A stretch of DNA of 64,000 nt from Rhodobiaceae bacterium (GCA_003330885.1 CP030277.1:3274001-3338000); one strand, 5' to 3'. Positions 20,488 through 29,684 are shown, counted from the first letter of the stretch. Translations and numbers: made by a program. The notes: generated by a model from the sequence alone, not told the origin.

Positions 20488-21114
20488 ATGGTGATGGAAA
20501 ATCAACAATCAAATGCACCCGAAACTGAAATCCACGACGCGCGCCAAAGCAAGGGCGATCGAACGAGACAGGCATTGGTTGAGACGACAGCGCGCTTGCT
20601 TCAAGAGCAGGGCTTCGCCGCAACCGGGCTCAACCAGATCGTTCGTGAAAGCGGTCAGCCTCGTGGATCACTCTACTTTCATTTTCCCGGCGGCAAGGAA
20701 GAGCTCGCGGCGGCGGCAGTCACGGCAGGTGCCGCTCAGGTTGAGGCAATTTTGCAGGAAGGTCTGGCCGGCGCAGAACATCCAGAAGCTGTTCTCGTAA
20801 AGACCGCATCGCTGTTTGCAGAAGAGCTGCGAGCCTCGCAATTCTCCAAAGGGTGTCCCGTCTCAACTGTCGCTCTTGAGGCAACAAAAGCGACACCCCT
20901 GTTGCAGAGAGCCTGTGCAGACGCCTACGACGCTTGGCTCGCACTTATCACAACAACCTTTATTCGTCTCGGGCTCCCGTCAGACCGAAGTCCCCGCCTT
21001 GCCCGGCTCACACTATCCTCAATTGAAGGCGCGCTTTTACTAGCCAAAGCGACGCAAGACATAACACCACTGAACGACGTCGCGGCGGATTTGAGCCCCT
21101 TATTGAAAGTTTGA
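20488..21114 (+). CDS. TetR/AcrR-family regulator (LmrA/YxaF-like)
   Basis: A 208-residue repressor-type protein. The N-terminal helix-turn-helix reads GDRTRQALVETTARLLQEQGFAATGLNQIVRESGQPRGSLYFHF, interrupted by PGGKEELA, a hallmark of the LmrA/YxaF branch. The ligand domain follows (about residues 85-205, with SKGCPVSTVALEA). It probably regulates itself and the SDR gene that starts 4 bp after its stop. The second Met (20494) is an equally likely start. The ligand is unknown. Confidence 0.88.
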   Translation: MVMENQQSNAPETEIHDARQSKGDRTRQALVETTARLLQEQGFAATGLNQIVRESGQPRGSLYFHFPGGKEELAAAAVTAGAAQVEAILQEGLAGAEHPEAVLVKTASLFAEELRASQFSKGCPVSTVALEATKATPLLQRACADAYDAWLALITTTFIRLGLPSDRSPRLARLTLSSIEGALLLAKATQDITPLNDVAADLSPLLKV

Positions 21115-21118
21115 TCTT

Positions 21119-22216
21119 ATGACCCACAAAATTCTGATGACTGGTATCACTGGCCTAGTCGGCCGTTGGACTGCTGCTGCGCTTACTCGCAATGGTGCGA
21201 CCATCGTTGCCCCCGTTCGCAATGCGAGCAAGCGGGCGCAAGGCTTGATCGAATGGATGTCTGATCACGGCGGCGATGCAGAACGCTTAATACTTGTTGA
21301 GGGTGACCTGGCAACAGAGAACTTCCTTGAACAGGAATCACTCCGCCAGCATCTCGATAACGTCACCCATGTGTATAGTTTCGCGGCCCTGATGGATTGG
21401 GGGTTGCCTCCTAAACTGGCAAAGCGCGTCAATGCCAGTGCTGTTCGTGAGTTGTTGGATTGGGCAAAAGCTCAACGCGACCTCCAGCGCTTCGTTCACA
21501 TATCCGGCTATTTGGTAACCTCGCCCCGCCACAGAGAGGCGATCAATTTTGATCCAGCTGCTTTGGCCACAAGCGCCTCAAACCCAAAGAAACAGCTCCG
21601 CCGCCTATACAAGCGGGTAGGAGCGTATGAGGCTTCGAAAATTGAGGCTGACTTCCTTGTGCGGCAAGCCGCAGTTAACGGCTTGCCGACAACGATCCTC
21701 AACCCGGCGACTGTGATTGGAGCCTCAGACACCGGCGAGGCCCACCAGGTATTTGGAATTGAAGGTCTGATTGATGGATTGAAACGAGGAACGTTAAGCG
21801 CTGTGCCAGGAACCCCTCAGGCTTGGACCCCTCTGGTGACGATCGATTATGTTGCTGCCTTCGCCGCCAAAGTTCCTCTTCAGGATGCTGACCAGAGCAC
21901 CGACTATGTTTTGCTAAATCAAGGCACGCCAACACTCAAGAACATGGTCGGGATCATTGCAGACGAACTCAATCTGCGAGCGCCAAACAAACACATTCCC
22001 ATCTGGGCATTGAGAGCGGTGTTGAAAAGCGGCATGGAGAAACGGTTGGGCACACCAGCGGAGACTCTGGCATTCATCAACGATTACCGTTTTGACACGA
22101 GCACTGCAGAAGCTGCAGCAGTTAGAGCTGGCATCGCGCAGGCTGACATTGAAACAGCCCTTCGAAAGACTCTGCGGTTCATCGAGAGTGCCGCGCCAAA
22201 CAGGGTCGCTGCCTGA
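21119..22216 (+). CDS. Extended SDR / NAD-dependent epimerase-dehydratase family protein
   Basis: A 365-residue Rossmann protein opening with KILMTGITGLVGRWTAAAL (glycine motif around residues 8-14) and carrying the catalytic YEASK (Tyr170, Lys174). The NPATVIG stretch is typical of extended SDRs resembling 3-beta-hydroxysteroid dehydrogenases and thioester reductase-like proteins. It is co-transcribed with the TetR regulator four bases upstream and is presumably its target. The substrate is unknown. Confidence 0.87.
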   Translation: MTHKILMTGITGLVGRWTAAALTRNGATIVAPVRNASKRAQGLIEWMSDHGGDAERLILVEGDLATENFLEQESLRQHLDNVTHVYSFAALMDWGLPPKLAKRVNASAVRELLDWAKAQRDLQRFVHISGYLVTSPRHREAINFDPAALATSASNPKKQLRRLYKRVGAYEASKIEADFLVRQAAVNGLPTTILNPATVIGASDTGEAHQVFGIEGLIDGLKRGTLSAVPGTPQAWTPLVTIDYVAAFAAKVPLQDADQSTDYVLLNQGTPTLKNMVGIIADELNLRAPNKHIPIWALRAVLKSGMEKRLGTPAETLAFINDYRFDTSTAEAAAVRAGIAQADIETALRKTLRFIESAAPNRVAA

Positions 22217-22217
22217 G

Positions 22218-23123
22218 CTAGTTCGCCCGCTTAACCAGGCAGTCCTGACCTTGGACTTTTAGGGCTGAGCAAACCGAATTTGCGTCAGCCTTTGCATCAA
22301 AAGCGCCAAAACGGACGCGATAAAAAGTACCGCGTTCGCCAAGGTCGGCAGCTTCAATGTTCAACGTTTCTCCGCCTAACAGATCACTGTGGGCGGTCTG
22401 CAGGTTTGCCCAGGCGGTCTTCGCGGCGGCTTCGGAACGAACGGATAGCAGTTGGATCAGATATTGCCCGGCTTCTGCGACAGCCGGTGTTGGGGTGGCC
22501 ACTGCAACCTCAACAGGCACTTCAGGTTCTGTGGATGCAGTTTCTGATGCGGGTGGTGTAATGGTGGCGGCTTCCCGCGGTGGCGCAACCGGCGCGGGGG
22601 TTTCAGAGACTGGAGCCTCTGCAACAGGCACTTCTTCGGAAGTTGGCGCGGGCGTGTTTTCAGCCGTTATCGTTTCAGGCGACGGATCTGCGGAATCAAG
22701 CCGTAGCTCCGCAGCCTCTGGCGGGACAGGTGCTCCATCTGATTGAGGACCAGGCGGCGCGATAATTGGCGCAACACTTGGTGCCTCTGCCTCTGCAGTG
22801 CTGGTATTTTCCTCCAGAGGGGCAACAGAATTTGTGCTGTCGCTGCCAAACATGCTGACGGCAAGGACACCGGCTGTCACCACCGCAACCAGCGCCAATA
22901 CAGCCGCGAGGCGACGACGAGATTCATTGGTGTCGTCATCTGCTTCATCGGCTGCAATGATGATGTCAGGTTCTGGCATCACCGGCGCAACTGGTTCTTC
23001 ATGAACTTCTGCAGCGGGCGCTTCCGGCGCTGTCGCGCGATCTTGCGGGTCAATGGAGGAGGGCGTTGCATCACCCTTCCGAACCAGGAGATCGCTTGTC
23101 AGCGGGGCAGGCTTCTTGGACAT
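22218..23123 (-). CDS. SPOR-domain membrane protein
   Basis: A 301-residue protein. The acidic cytoplasmic N-terminus (residues 1-68) leads into one membrane helix (about 71-93), a long Pro/Ala/Glu-rich periplasmic linker (95-215), and a C-terminal SPOR domain (about 220-301, QYLIQLLSVRSEAAAKTAWANLQ ... TFYRVRFGAFDAKADA). SPOR domains bind glycan strands lacking stem peptides at division septa. Its ATG directly follows the stop of the upstream ParA gene (TAAATG), so translation is probably coupled. Confidence 0.88.
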   Translation of the reverse strand: MSKKPAPLTSDLLVRKGDATPSSIDPQDRATAPEAPAAEVHEEPVAPVMPEPDIIIAADEADDDTNESRRRLAAVLALVAVVTAGVLAVSMFGSDSTNSVAPLEENTSTAEAEAPSVAPIIAPPGPQSDGAPVPPEAAELRLDSADPSPETITAENTPAPTSEEVPVAEAPVSETPAPVAPPREAATITPPASETASTEPEVPVEVAVATPTPAVAEAGQYLIQLLSVRSEAAAKTAWANLQTAHSDLLGGETLNIEAADLGERGTFYRVRFGAFDAKADANSVCSALKVQGQDCLVKRAN

Positions 23124-23840
23124 TTAGGCGGCGCCTCTTAGGGAAGACCCATCACCCATTGGTGACAGCGGTTCTTTGGTTGTTTTGGTCTCACTGGGAG
23201 ACAGAAGGGGAGAGGCGGTTTCGCCGGTCAGACGATTCCTGAGGAAGCTCCAAAGCTCTGAGATTTCGCCAGGTGACCTTGATGAGCCGCCAAGTTCCAT
23301 AACGGTGCGTCCGTCGATCATAGCTGACGCAAAGTCGATGCGCTGATGAACGATGGCGGGTGACACCGCTCCATGATGTGAAAGCGCGATGGCAGCTTCC
23401 GTCGTAATACGCGCCCGTGGGCTTGCGCCATTGATGGCAAAGACCAGCGGCTTGTCGACATCTTCGCAGATTTGAACCGTCGCGCCTGCGGCGCGCAGAT
23501 CATGCGGGCTAGGGCGGGTCGGAATAACAACGAGATCAGCCTCGGCGATAACCTGGCCGATCGTCGATGTAATCGCTGGAGGCGTATCAATCACAACCAG
23601 TCCTGTTCCTGCAGCCCTCAGCGCCGCCAAATCAGACGCCAGGCCATTTTCAGATGTCCGAACAAAGGCCGGTGTCTCAGCCGCTCGAACGTTCCACCAT
23701 TGCGACAGGCTCCCTTGCGGGTCCGTGTCCATCAATACAACGGGACCAAGTCCCGTCCGCTCCGCTTCGACCGCTATATGCCCGGCCAGGGTGGTTTTGC
23801 CTGAACCGCCCTTTTGAGACGCGAACGCAATCACGTACAT
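23124..23840 (-). CDS. Orphan ParA-family ATPase
   Basis: A 238-residue ParA/MinD-type P-loop ATPase. The deviant Walker A is SQKGGSGKTTLAG, followed by DTDPQGSLSQWW and LVVIDTPPA. No ParB gene is adjacent, unlike the chromosomal parAB locus. Instead it is coupled to a SPOR-domain membrane protein. Such orphan ParAs position cargo such as chemoreceptors, division factors or envelope machines. A perfect inverted repeat lies about 100 bp upstream of the start. Confidence 0.88.
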   Translation of the reverse strand: MYVIAFASQKGGSGKTTLAGHIAVEAERTGLGPVVLMDTDPQGSLSQWWNVRAAETPAFVRTSENGLASDLAALRAAGTGLVVIDTPPAITSTIGQVIAEADLVVIPTRPSPHDLRAAGATVQICEDVDKPLVFAINGASPRARITTEAAIALSHHGAVSPAIVHQRIDFASAMIDGRTVMELGGSSRSPGEISELWSFLRNRLTGETASPLLSPSETKTTKEPLSPMGDGSSLRGAA

Positions 23841-23944
23841 AACGCATGTACCCCTGTTTACTGACGGGTTATTGGGAGATCGAAATCCCCAGGTGCCCGG
23901 TCTTAGGGTCCCGTCATGACCTAAGGCTCAATAAGGCACTAAAC

Positions 23945-23968
23945 CAGCTGATTCCCGCGAATCAGCTG
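23945..23968. promoter_or_regulatory. Perfect inverted repeat upstream of the ParA-SPOR operon
   Basis: CAGCTGATTC, a CCGC loop, then GAATCAGCTG: two exact 10-base arms. No T-run follows on either strand, so it is not a terminator. It could be an operator or a ParA-system DNA site. Confidence 0.5.
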
Positions 23969-24030
23969 CCCGGCCAGATTAACTTTTACCCAATGGGGCC
24001 TCAATAGCGCTGACGGGCTGAAGCGGCCGG

Positions 24031-24061
24031 AAAAGCCTGTTTCTGGCGAATTTCCGCAGGC
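24031..24061 (-). terminator. bioA terminator
   Basis: On the minus strand GCCTG pairs with CAGGC, with an inner GCG/CGC pair, and TTTT follows. It starts 8 bp after the bioA stop. Confidence 0.6.
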
Positions 24062-24068
24062 AAAAAGC

Positions 24069-25373
24069 CTATTTTTGTTTCCATTCTGACAGGACGCGCA
24101 ACATTGCGTCGGTGAGCGTCCTCAGATCGGCTTCCTCGATCACCAGAGGCGGTGTTGTATAGATGATGTTCGCGAACGGACGAACCCAAACCCCCTCCTC
24201 GATGAACCGGCGTTTCAACCATTCCGTGTCTTTTAAAGTGTCGACCTCAATCACCCCAATCGCGCCCAACACACGGACATCTTTGACGCCGTTCACTGTG
24301 CGTGCGGGTTCCAGCTCCTGCTTGAGCTGTGCCTCGATCCGGCCAACTTGCTCAAGCCTTGGTTCCTGCTCGAAAAGATCAAGCGCCGCATTGGCGGCGG
24401 TGCAAGCCAGGGGATTGCCTGTATAGGTGGGGCCATGCATCAGGGCTTTACCCGGGTCGTCACTCAGGAAAGCCTCGAAAATGTGGCTCCGCGCGGTCGT
24501 AGTGGCGAGCGCCATTGTGCCGCCGGTCAGCGCCTTGGAGAGTGTCATAATGTCAGGAACAATGTCGGCCTGGTGACAGGCGAAGAGCGTACCAGTCCGA
24601 CCGAACCCGGTGAAAATTTCATCGACAATGAGCAGCACATTGTGCCGGTCACAGCAACGCCGAATGATCTGCAATGTTTCCGGCGGGTGGAAAATCATAC
24701 CCCCGGCACCTTGCACGAGTGGCTCCATCACGACCGCAGCAACTTCATGAGCGTGGGTCTCAAGGAACTGATCGAAAACGGCTTCGCCATCAGCGCCCCG
24801 AGGAATATCTGTCAGCAGATGCTCCGGGATCACGCCTTTGAAAAGGCTGTGCATTCCTTCATCCGGATCGCAGACTGCCATCGTCCCCAGCGTATCCCCA
24901 TGGTATCCGCCTCTGAAGCTGACAAAGTGATGACGCCCGCGCACGCCCTGGTTGATCCAATATTGCACGGCGATTTTCATGGCGATCTCAACTGAGACTG
25001 ACCCTGACTCAGAGAAGAATGTGTGGTTCAGATCCCCGGGGAGGATGTCTGCAAGGCGTTTGGCCAACCGAAAGGCCGGCTCATGGGCAAAACCGCCGAG
25101 CATGATGTGCGGCATCTGCTCAAGTTGCTTGGCCACCGCCTCACGGATATGCGGATGATTATATCCATGCGCCGCTGTCCACCAGGAGGACACGCCGTCA
25201 ATCAGCTCCCGACCGTCTTCCAGCGTGATACGCACGCCTTGTGTTTTGACCGCGGGCAGGGTCATCGGCACTGTCTGCATTTGCGCGTAGGGCAGCCAGA
25301 CGTGGCGCGCACTCTCCTGCAGCCATTCCGGCGGGCTTGGATAGGCTGGGTTTTCGGGGGGGAAGCTGGCCAT
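24069..25373 (-). CDS. bioA: Adenosylmethionine-8-amino-7-oxononanoate aminotransferase
   Basis: A PLP class III aminotransferase of 434 residues, taking the ATG at 25373 (GTGAGG six bases upstream). It converts KAPA to DAPA using S-adenosylmethionine as amino donor in biotin synthesis. Diagnostic features are WLPYAQM near the N-terminus, DGVSSWWTAAHGYNHP, the PLP Lys in IMTLSKALTGG, and IVDEIFTGFGRTG. Other biotin genes (bioB, bioF, bioD) are 3-7 kb away in separate units. Confidence 0.96.
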   Translation of the reverse strand: MASFPPENPAYPSPPEWLQESARHVWLPYAQMQTVPMTLPAVKTQGVRITLEDGRELIDGVSSWWTAAHGYNHPHIREAVAKQLEQMPHIMLGGFAHEPAFRLAKRLADILPGDLNHTFFSESGSVSVEIAMKIAVQYWINQGVRGRHHFVSFRGGYHGDTLGTMAVCDPDEGMHSLFKGVIPEHLLTDIPRGADGEAVFDQFLETHAHEVAAVVMEPLVQGAGGMIFHPPETLQIIRRCCDRHNVLLIVDEIFTGFGRTGTLFACHQADIVPDIMTLSKALTGGTMALATTTARSHIFEAFLSDDPGKALMHGPTYTGNPLACTAANAALDLFEQEPRLEQVGRIEAQLKQELEPARTVNGVKDVRVLGAIGVIEVDTLKDTEWLKRRFIEEGVWVRPFANIIYTTPPLVIEEADLRTLTDAMLRVLSEWKQK

Positions 25374-25523
25374 GTGACACCTCACTGAGAAAGCAGAGGT
25401 CGCAATGTCGCGGGAGGCTCTCGCGGGCGCAACTCTTAAATGGGTTTATCTGGCCGCGAGCTGGACAGTTTCGTCAGATGGCCTAGGCTTCATCACTTGA
25501 GGCTCAACCGCACGAGGCCTGCA

Positions 25524-26219
25524 ATGCTTCAGAAAATTGGAAACGAAATCTGGGTTTTCGACGGAGACTGCGTGAGCTTTTACGGATTTCCCTATCCAAC
25601 CCGCTGCGTCATCGTGCGCTTAAAGGGAGGGGGCTTGTGGGTCTGGTCTCCGACCAAGCTGACAGAGGAGTTGAGAGCCATCGTTCAAGACTTGGGCCCG
25701 GTGGAACATCTCGTGAGTCCAAACAAAATCCACTACCTGTTTTTAGCTGAGTGGGCAGACGCTTTTCCGGGTGCGAAAGTGTGGGGCCCAGCCTCCACAA
25801 TAGCGAAATGCCCAGAGCTTGAGTTTGAAAAGGCGCTGACGGAGACCCCGCCGTTGGATTGGGCGGATGAAATTGACCAGGTCTGGATGCAAGGGTCCCC
25901 AGCACTCGATGAGGTCGTCTTCCATCACAGATCCTCTGCCACCACCATCCTTGCTGACCTGTCGGAAAACTTCAGTGACGCTTTTCTTCGCGAGCATTGG
26001 AAGCCGTGGGCGCGCTGGATTGCTCGCAGATGGAAGATTGTCGAAGGCTGGGGTTATGCGCCACTGGAATGGCGGCTCTCATTCATCTTCCGAAAACCCG
26101 CCAGAGCAGCCAAGGCCCGTATTTTAGACTGGCCAACAGAGCAAGTTGTCATGGCGCATGGGGAGTGGCAGTCAAGCGATGGGCAAGCCTTTCTGAAAAA
26201 AGCTTTTGCATGGCTCTAA
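25524..26219 (+). CDS. DUF4336-family protein
   Basis: The ATG at 25524 has GAGG about seven bases upstream, giving 231 residues. The sequence has the DUF4336 (MBL-fold-like) pattern: GNEIWVFDGDCVSFYGFPYPTRCVIVRL, HLVSPNKIHYLFLAEWADAFPGAKVWGP, then DEVVFHHRSSATTILADLSEN and QVVMAHGEW. The canonical HxHxDH is absent, so hydrolase activity is doubtful. Function is unknown. It is divergent from bioA. Confidence 0.8.
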   Translation: MLQKIGNEIWVFDGDCVSFYGFPYPTRCVIVRLKGGGLWVWSPTKLTEELRAIVQDLGPVEHLVSPNKIHYLFLAEWADAFPGAKVWGPASTIAKCPELEFEKALTETPPLDWADEIDQVWMQGSPALDEVVFHHRSSATTILADLSENFSDAFLREHWKPWARWIARRWKIVEGWGYAPLEWRLSFIFRKPARAAKARILDWPTEQVVMAHGEWQSSDGQAFLKKAFAWL

Positions 26220-26234
26220 ATGCCTGTCTTGAGT

Positions 26235-27278
26235 TCAACCTCGTGCGGCAGTGAAACCGGTCAGAAAGGATGTGAGATTGTCGCCAAGTTCTGGGCAGAT
26301 ATAACCGCCTTCCTGAACAATCACGGTCGGGTAGCCGCGTTTTGATATGGCGTCTGCGATGCGCGCAAAACCGGGCGTTGAAACAGACAGCCCCTCAAAC
26401 GGGTCACCTTCAAAGGAATCCAATCCAAGTGCAAGGACAAGCGCCCCCGGGACAAAGGCGTCGATCCGTTCCAGTGCCTGATCAAGGGCAGTCAGATAGT
26501 CATCATCCGCCGTCCTGCGGCGCAGCGGGATGTTGAGATTATATCCCTGGCCGGCGCCATCGCCGCGTTCATCCGCATGGCCCCAGAAAAAGGGGTAGAA
26601 GCGAACCGGGTCGACGTGAAGTGAGATGGTCAGAACATCTGCGCGTTCATAGAAAACATCTTGCGTGCCATTGCCGTGGTGCACATCAATATCAAGAATG
26701 GCAACGCGCTCATGGCGTTGGCGTAGCACTTCTGCCGCAACGCCAGAATTGTTCAGGTAACAAAATCCACCTGCGATATCGCGCATGGCATGGTGACCAG
26801 GCGGCCGGCAGAGCGCGTACGCACTACTGGCCCCTCCTAACACAAGTTCGGCGGCATGCGCGGCGGTCTGAGCAGACCAATAGGCACTTTCCCAGGTATG
26901 TTCACCAATGGGAGCAGACGTATCAGCTGTGTGGTAGCCCACCTGTCCGTCCGCGGCGGCAGGGTACCCAAAGTCACGACGCTGAGGATGAATATTGGGG
27001 ATCACTTCCTTGGGCGCACCTGGCTTGCGTGACCAGCGGGTGTAGATGTTTTTGAGAAACTGAAGATATTCCGGCGTATGGCAGCGGCTGATTACCCCAA
27101 GCCCGTAGTCCTCAGGCGCAACCCGGGTAAGCCCCGCTTTCTCGGCACCTTCCGCGAGGATTTCAGCGCGGGCCGGAACCTCTTCATTCTTCGAAATGAT
27201 CCCGCTTGCGAGAAAAAATTTGGGATCATGTTTTGTTTGTGCGTCTGCAAACACATAACGCATCTCAGGCGTCGTCAT
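26235..27278 (-). CDS. Histone-deacetylase-like amidohydrolase (probable acetylpolyamine amidohydrolase)
   Basis: A 347-residue class II HDAC-fold enzyme. It has the charge-relay His pair His162/His163 in CRPPGHHA, zinc ligands Asp198 and His200 in LDIDVHHGNGTQDVFY, a further Asp in GLDSFEGDPF, and the transition-state Tyr in EGGYICPE. In bacteria these proteins deacetylate N-acetylpolyamines or other small amides. It overlaps the upstream acetyltransferase gene by 4 bases (ATGA), so an enzyme adding and one removing acetyl groups are co-translated. The substrate is inferred only. Confidence 0.9.
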   Translation of the reverse strand: MTTPEMRYVFADAQTKHDPKFFLASGIISKNEEVPARAEILAEGAEKAGLTRVAPEDYGLGVISRCHTPEYLQFLKNIYTRWSRKPGAPKEVIPNIHPQRRDFGYPAAADGQVGYHTADTSAPIGEHTWESAYWSAQTAAHAAELVLGGASSAYALCRPPGHHAMRDIAGGFCYLNNSGVAAEVLRQRHERVAILDIDVHHGNGTQDVFYERADVLTISLHVDPVRFYPFFWGHADERGDGAGQGYNLNIPLRRRTADDDYLTALDQALERIDAFVPGALVLALGLDSFEGDPFEGLSVSTPGFARIADAISKRGYPTVIVQEGGYICPELGDNLTSFLTGFTAARG

Positions 27279-27910
27279 AGGCCAATCACCATTCGCATTT
27301 CCATCGGTATATTGTGCTCACGGCAGGGGATGGGGGCAACTGTTTCAGACATGCAGGCAAGGCCCATTGATTGGTAGAATTTCACTGCTGGGTTGTCGGA
27401 GAAAACATCCAGATGGAGTTCTTTATACCCCTCATTGCGGGCGCGATCGATGGCATTGGTGAGCAGCTTAGCGCCAAGCCCTGTGCCGCGTGCAGAAGCT
27501 GCGACGGATAGGGCAGTGATGTAGTAGGCGTGATCGGGAATATGCGGGTTCATGTAGCTGATAAGGTTTGATCTCTCACCCAAGGCAACAAGACTCTCTT
27601 CAGTGAGGCTGCCAGCCTCGAAGAGTTTGCCGATCACCTCACCACCGGATGAGTGGAATTTGTACCAGTCGCTGCCCCCATAGCCGAGTTCAATACCAAG
27701 TAGAGTTGATCCATCGGTTATGATTGTTGTTTCCGCATGGGAGAAGAGGTTCTTTGGTGCGACCCAGCTCTGTTTCATGAAAGCGTCGAAGAGCACGCGA
27801 TCTGGCCCGAACAGGTAGTTATAAGTTGCTGCGCCGGTCTGATGGACGAGGTCAGGAAACTGATCTGCGAATTCTGAGGCGGATGCTTGGTCGGGGTTGG
27901 TGATATCCAT
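27275..27910 (-). CDS. GNAT-family N-acetyltransferase
   Basis: A 211-residue protein. The GNAT core is in the C-terminal half: YYITALSVAASARGTGLGAKLLTNAIDRA is motif A with the R-x-x-G-x-G acetyl-CoA loop, and ELHLDVFSDNPAVKFYQSMGL is motif B. The N-terminal half may set substrate choice. GGGAGAGAG precedes the start. It is translationally coupled to the deacetylase-like gene and divergent from a TetR gene, with twin operators in between. The acetyl acceptor is unknown. Confidence 0.87.
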   Translation of the reverse strand: MDITNPDQASASEFADQFPDLVHQTGAATYNYLFGPDRVLFDAFMKQSWVAPKNLFSHAETTIITDGSTLLGIELGYGGSDWYKFHSSGGEVIGKLFEAGSLTEESLVALGERSNLISYMNPHIPDHAYYITALSVAASARGTGLGAKLLTNAIDRARNEGYKELHLDVFSDNPAVKFYQSMGLACMSETVAPIPCREHNIPMEMRMVIGL

Positions 27911-27937
27911 TGCTCTCTCCCACTTATCTTTCTAAAA

Positions 27938-27952
27938 TAGGTCAATAACCTA
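27938..27952. promoter_or_regulatory. TetR operator copy 1 (GNAT/TetR intergenic)
   Basis: TAGGTCAATAACCTA has TAGGT/ACCTA arms. Its reverse complement matches the second copy at 13 of 15 positions. Both lie in the 98-bp divergent region. Confidence 0.7.
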
Positions 27953-27968
27953 ATGATTTTCATAAAAG

Positions 27969-27983
27969 TAGGTTGGTGACCTA
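27969..27983. promoter_or_regulatory. TetR operator copy 2 (GNAT/TetR intergenic)
   Basis: TAGGTTGGTGACCTA has the same TAGGT/ACCTA arms. Its centre is 31 bp (three helical turns) from that of copy 1. Confidence 0.7.
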
Positions 27984-28008
27984 TTAAGTGCAAGGGCTAG
28001 ACGGCTAG

Positions 28009-28626
28009 ATGGATGCAAAAATCCTCGCTTCTGATGAAGATGTTAAGCTGACCAAAGGGCAGAAGCGTCGCGCAGAGATCATTTCTCTAGGTCGAGATCT
28101 CTTGATTGACGAGGGGTATGATGCCTTTGTATTGCGCACTATCGCGGCGCGTGCGGCGATCACTTTGGGTAATCTCCAATACTACTTCCCCATACGGGAA
28201 GACCTCTTAGAAGAAATTGTCCGTCAGGAGTTTGCGCGCAGCGTGAACACTGTCCGCGAAGCAAATGCCGGCTTAGGGACGGCCGAGACCAGACTTACCC
28301 ATATGGTCCATCAACTCTTGGAAGACTGGAACCAGACTGGGGGGCGTGTCTATGCGGTCACGTTCATGCTGGCCTTGCACCAGGAACGTTTTCGACACCT
28401 GCACAAAAAACACTACAGACACTTCTATCAAGCGGTCGCAGAGCTTGTGCAAGAGTTGAGCCCCAAAATCTCAACAAACGAAACGCTAAAGAAAGCGCGC
28501 CTCATCACCTCGATGATGGACGGATCTCTTTTTCAGGTGGCACTTGGCGGCAGAGGATCCCGCGCCGAACGCAAAAAGTTCGACGACGAAATTGTTGCAG
28601 CGATCCTGCAGGCAGTTAAGCTCTAA
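28009..28626 (+). CDS. TetR-family regulator of the GNAT/amidohydrolase operon
   Basis: A 205-residue protein. The helix-turn-helix is RRAEIISLGRDLLIDEGYDAFVLRTIAARAAITLGNLQYYFPIREDLLEEIV, followed by a helical ligand domain. It is divergent from the GNAT-HDAC operon with two near-identical palindromes between. It is therefore the likely repressor of that operon and of itself. The inducer might be an acetylated or free polyamine (inference). It is convergent with bioB. Confidence 0.88.
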   Translation: MDAKILASDEDVKLTKGQKRRAEIISLGRDLLIDEGYDAFVLRTIAARAAITLGNLQYYFPIREDLLEEIVRQEFARSVNTVREANAGLGTAETRLTHMVHQLLEDWNQTGGRVYAVTFMLALHQERFRHLHKKHYRHFYQAVAELVQELSPKISTNETLKKARLITSMMDGSLFQVALGGRGSRAERKKFDDEIVAAILQAVKL

Positions 28627-28635
28627 GCGCTTGGA

Positions 28636-29652
28636 TTACACTTCAGACGGGCAGCTATGCGCAGGCATCGGCTCGAGCCCTAGCTTGTCGAAGAGTGCTT
28701 GGTCCTTGTCCTGGCCCGGGTTCTTCGTGGTGAGCAGCTCGTCCCCAACGAAAATCGAATTCGCGCCAGCAAGGAAGCAGAGCGCCTGGGTTTCATCCGA
28801 CATCCATTCGCGACCTGCAGAGAGGCGAACGATGGACTTAGGCATCATGATGCGGGCAACGGCGATGGTGCGTACGAATTCAATTGCGTCGATCTTTGCG
28901 TTCTCACCAAGGGGCGTGCCTTCAATCGGGATCAGCATGTTGATCGGCACAGACTGTGGATGTTCCGTCAGATTACCAAGCGCCATCAACATACCGGCGC
29001 GGTCTTGACGTTCTTCACCAAGGCCCAAGATGCCACCGGAGCAGACATTAATACCAGCTTCGCGAACGCGCTCCAGCGTATCAATGCGATCCTGGAAGGT
29101 CCGTGTCGTGATGATTGAGGGATAGAACTCTTCCGACGTGTCGATATTGTGATTGTAATAGTCGAGTCCGGCATCTTTGAGCTGGATTGTTTGTTCCGGG
29201 CTCAGCATGCCAAGGGTCATACAGGTTTCCATGCCCATTTCCCGCACGCCTTCGATCATGGCAACGATGGCTGGCATGTCGCGTTCTTTTGGCTCCCGCC
29301 AGGCAGCGCCCATGCAATATCGCGAGGCACCTGCTTCTTTGGCGCGGCGTGCCCCCGCCAAAACCTTTTCCACTTCCATCAGTTTGGACGCGCTAAGGCC
29401 AGTGTCATATTTTGCGCTCTGGGAGCAATAGCCGCAATCTTCCGGGCAGCCACCTGTCTTAACTGACAGAAGCATGCTTTTTTGCACTTCGTTCGGGTCA
29501 AACCATTCCCTGTGCACCGTCTGGGCGCGGAAAATGAGATCATTAAAGGGAAGGGCAAACAGCGCTTCAACTTCCTCTCGGCCCCAATCATGGCGGAGGG
29601 CGGTGGTCTCAGGAGCGGCGGACTGCTCGGACACGGGCGTCTGAATATTCAT
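28636..29652 (-). CDS. bioB: Biotin synthase
   Basis: A 338-residue radical-SAM enzyme inserting sulfur into dethiobiotin. The 4Fe-4S motif is [12 protein letters not shown]. It also has [13 protein letters not shown], the GGILGLGE stretch that follows the Cys of NVCSGG, and [10 protein letters not shown] short N-terminal extension is typical of proteobacteria. It is divergent from bioF across 227 bp that carry a promoter flanked by a direct repeat. Confidence 0.97.
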   Translation of the reverse strand: MNIQTPVSEQSAAPETTALRHDWGREEVEALFALPFNDLIFRAQTVHREWFDPNEVQKSMLLSVKTGGCPEDCGYCSQSAKYDTGLSASKLMEVEKVLAGARRAKEAGASRYCMGAAWREPKERDMPAIVAMIEGVREMGMETCMTLGMLSPEQTIQLKDAGLDYYNHNIDTSEEFYPSIITTRTFQDRIDTLERVREAGINVCSGGILGLGEERQDRAGMLMALGNLTEHPQSVPINMLIPIEGTPLGENAKIDAIEFVRTIAVARIMMPKSIVRLSAGREWMSDETQALCFLAGANSIFVGDELLTTKNPGQDKDQALFDKLGLEPMPAHSCPSEV

Positions 29653-29684
29653 GAACTCTTCCCTGTTTCAAGACGGGCTTTCGG

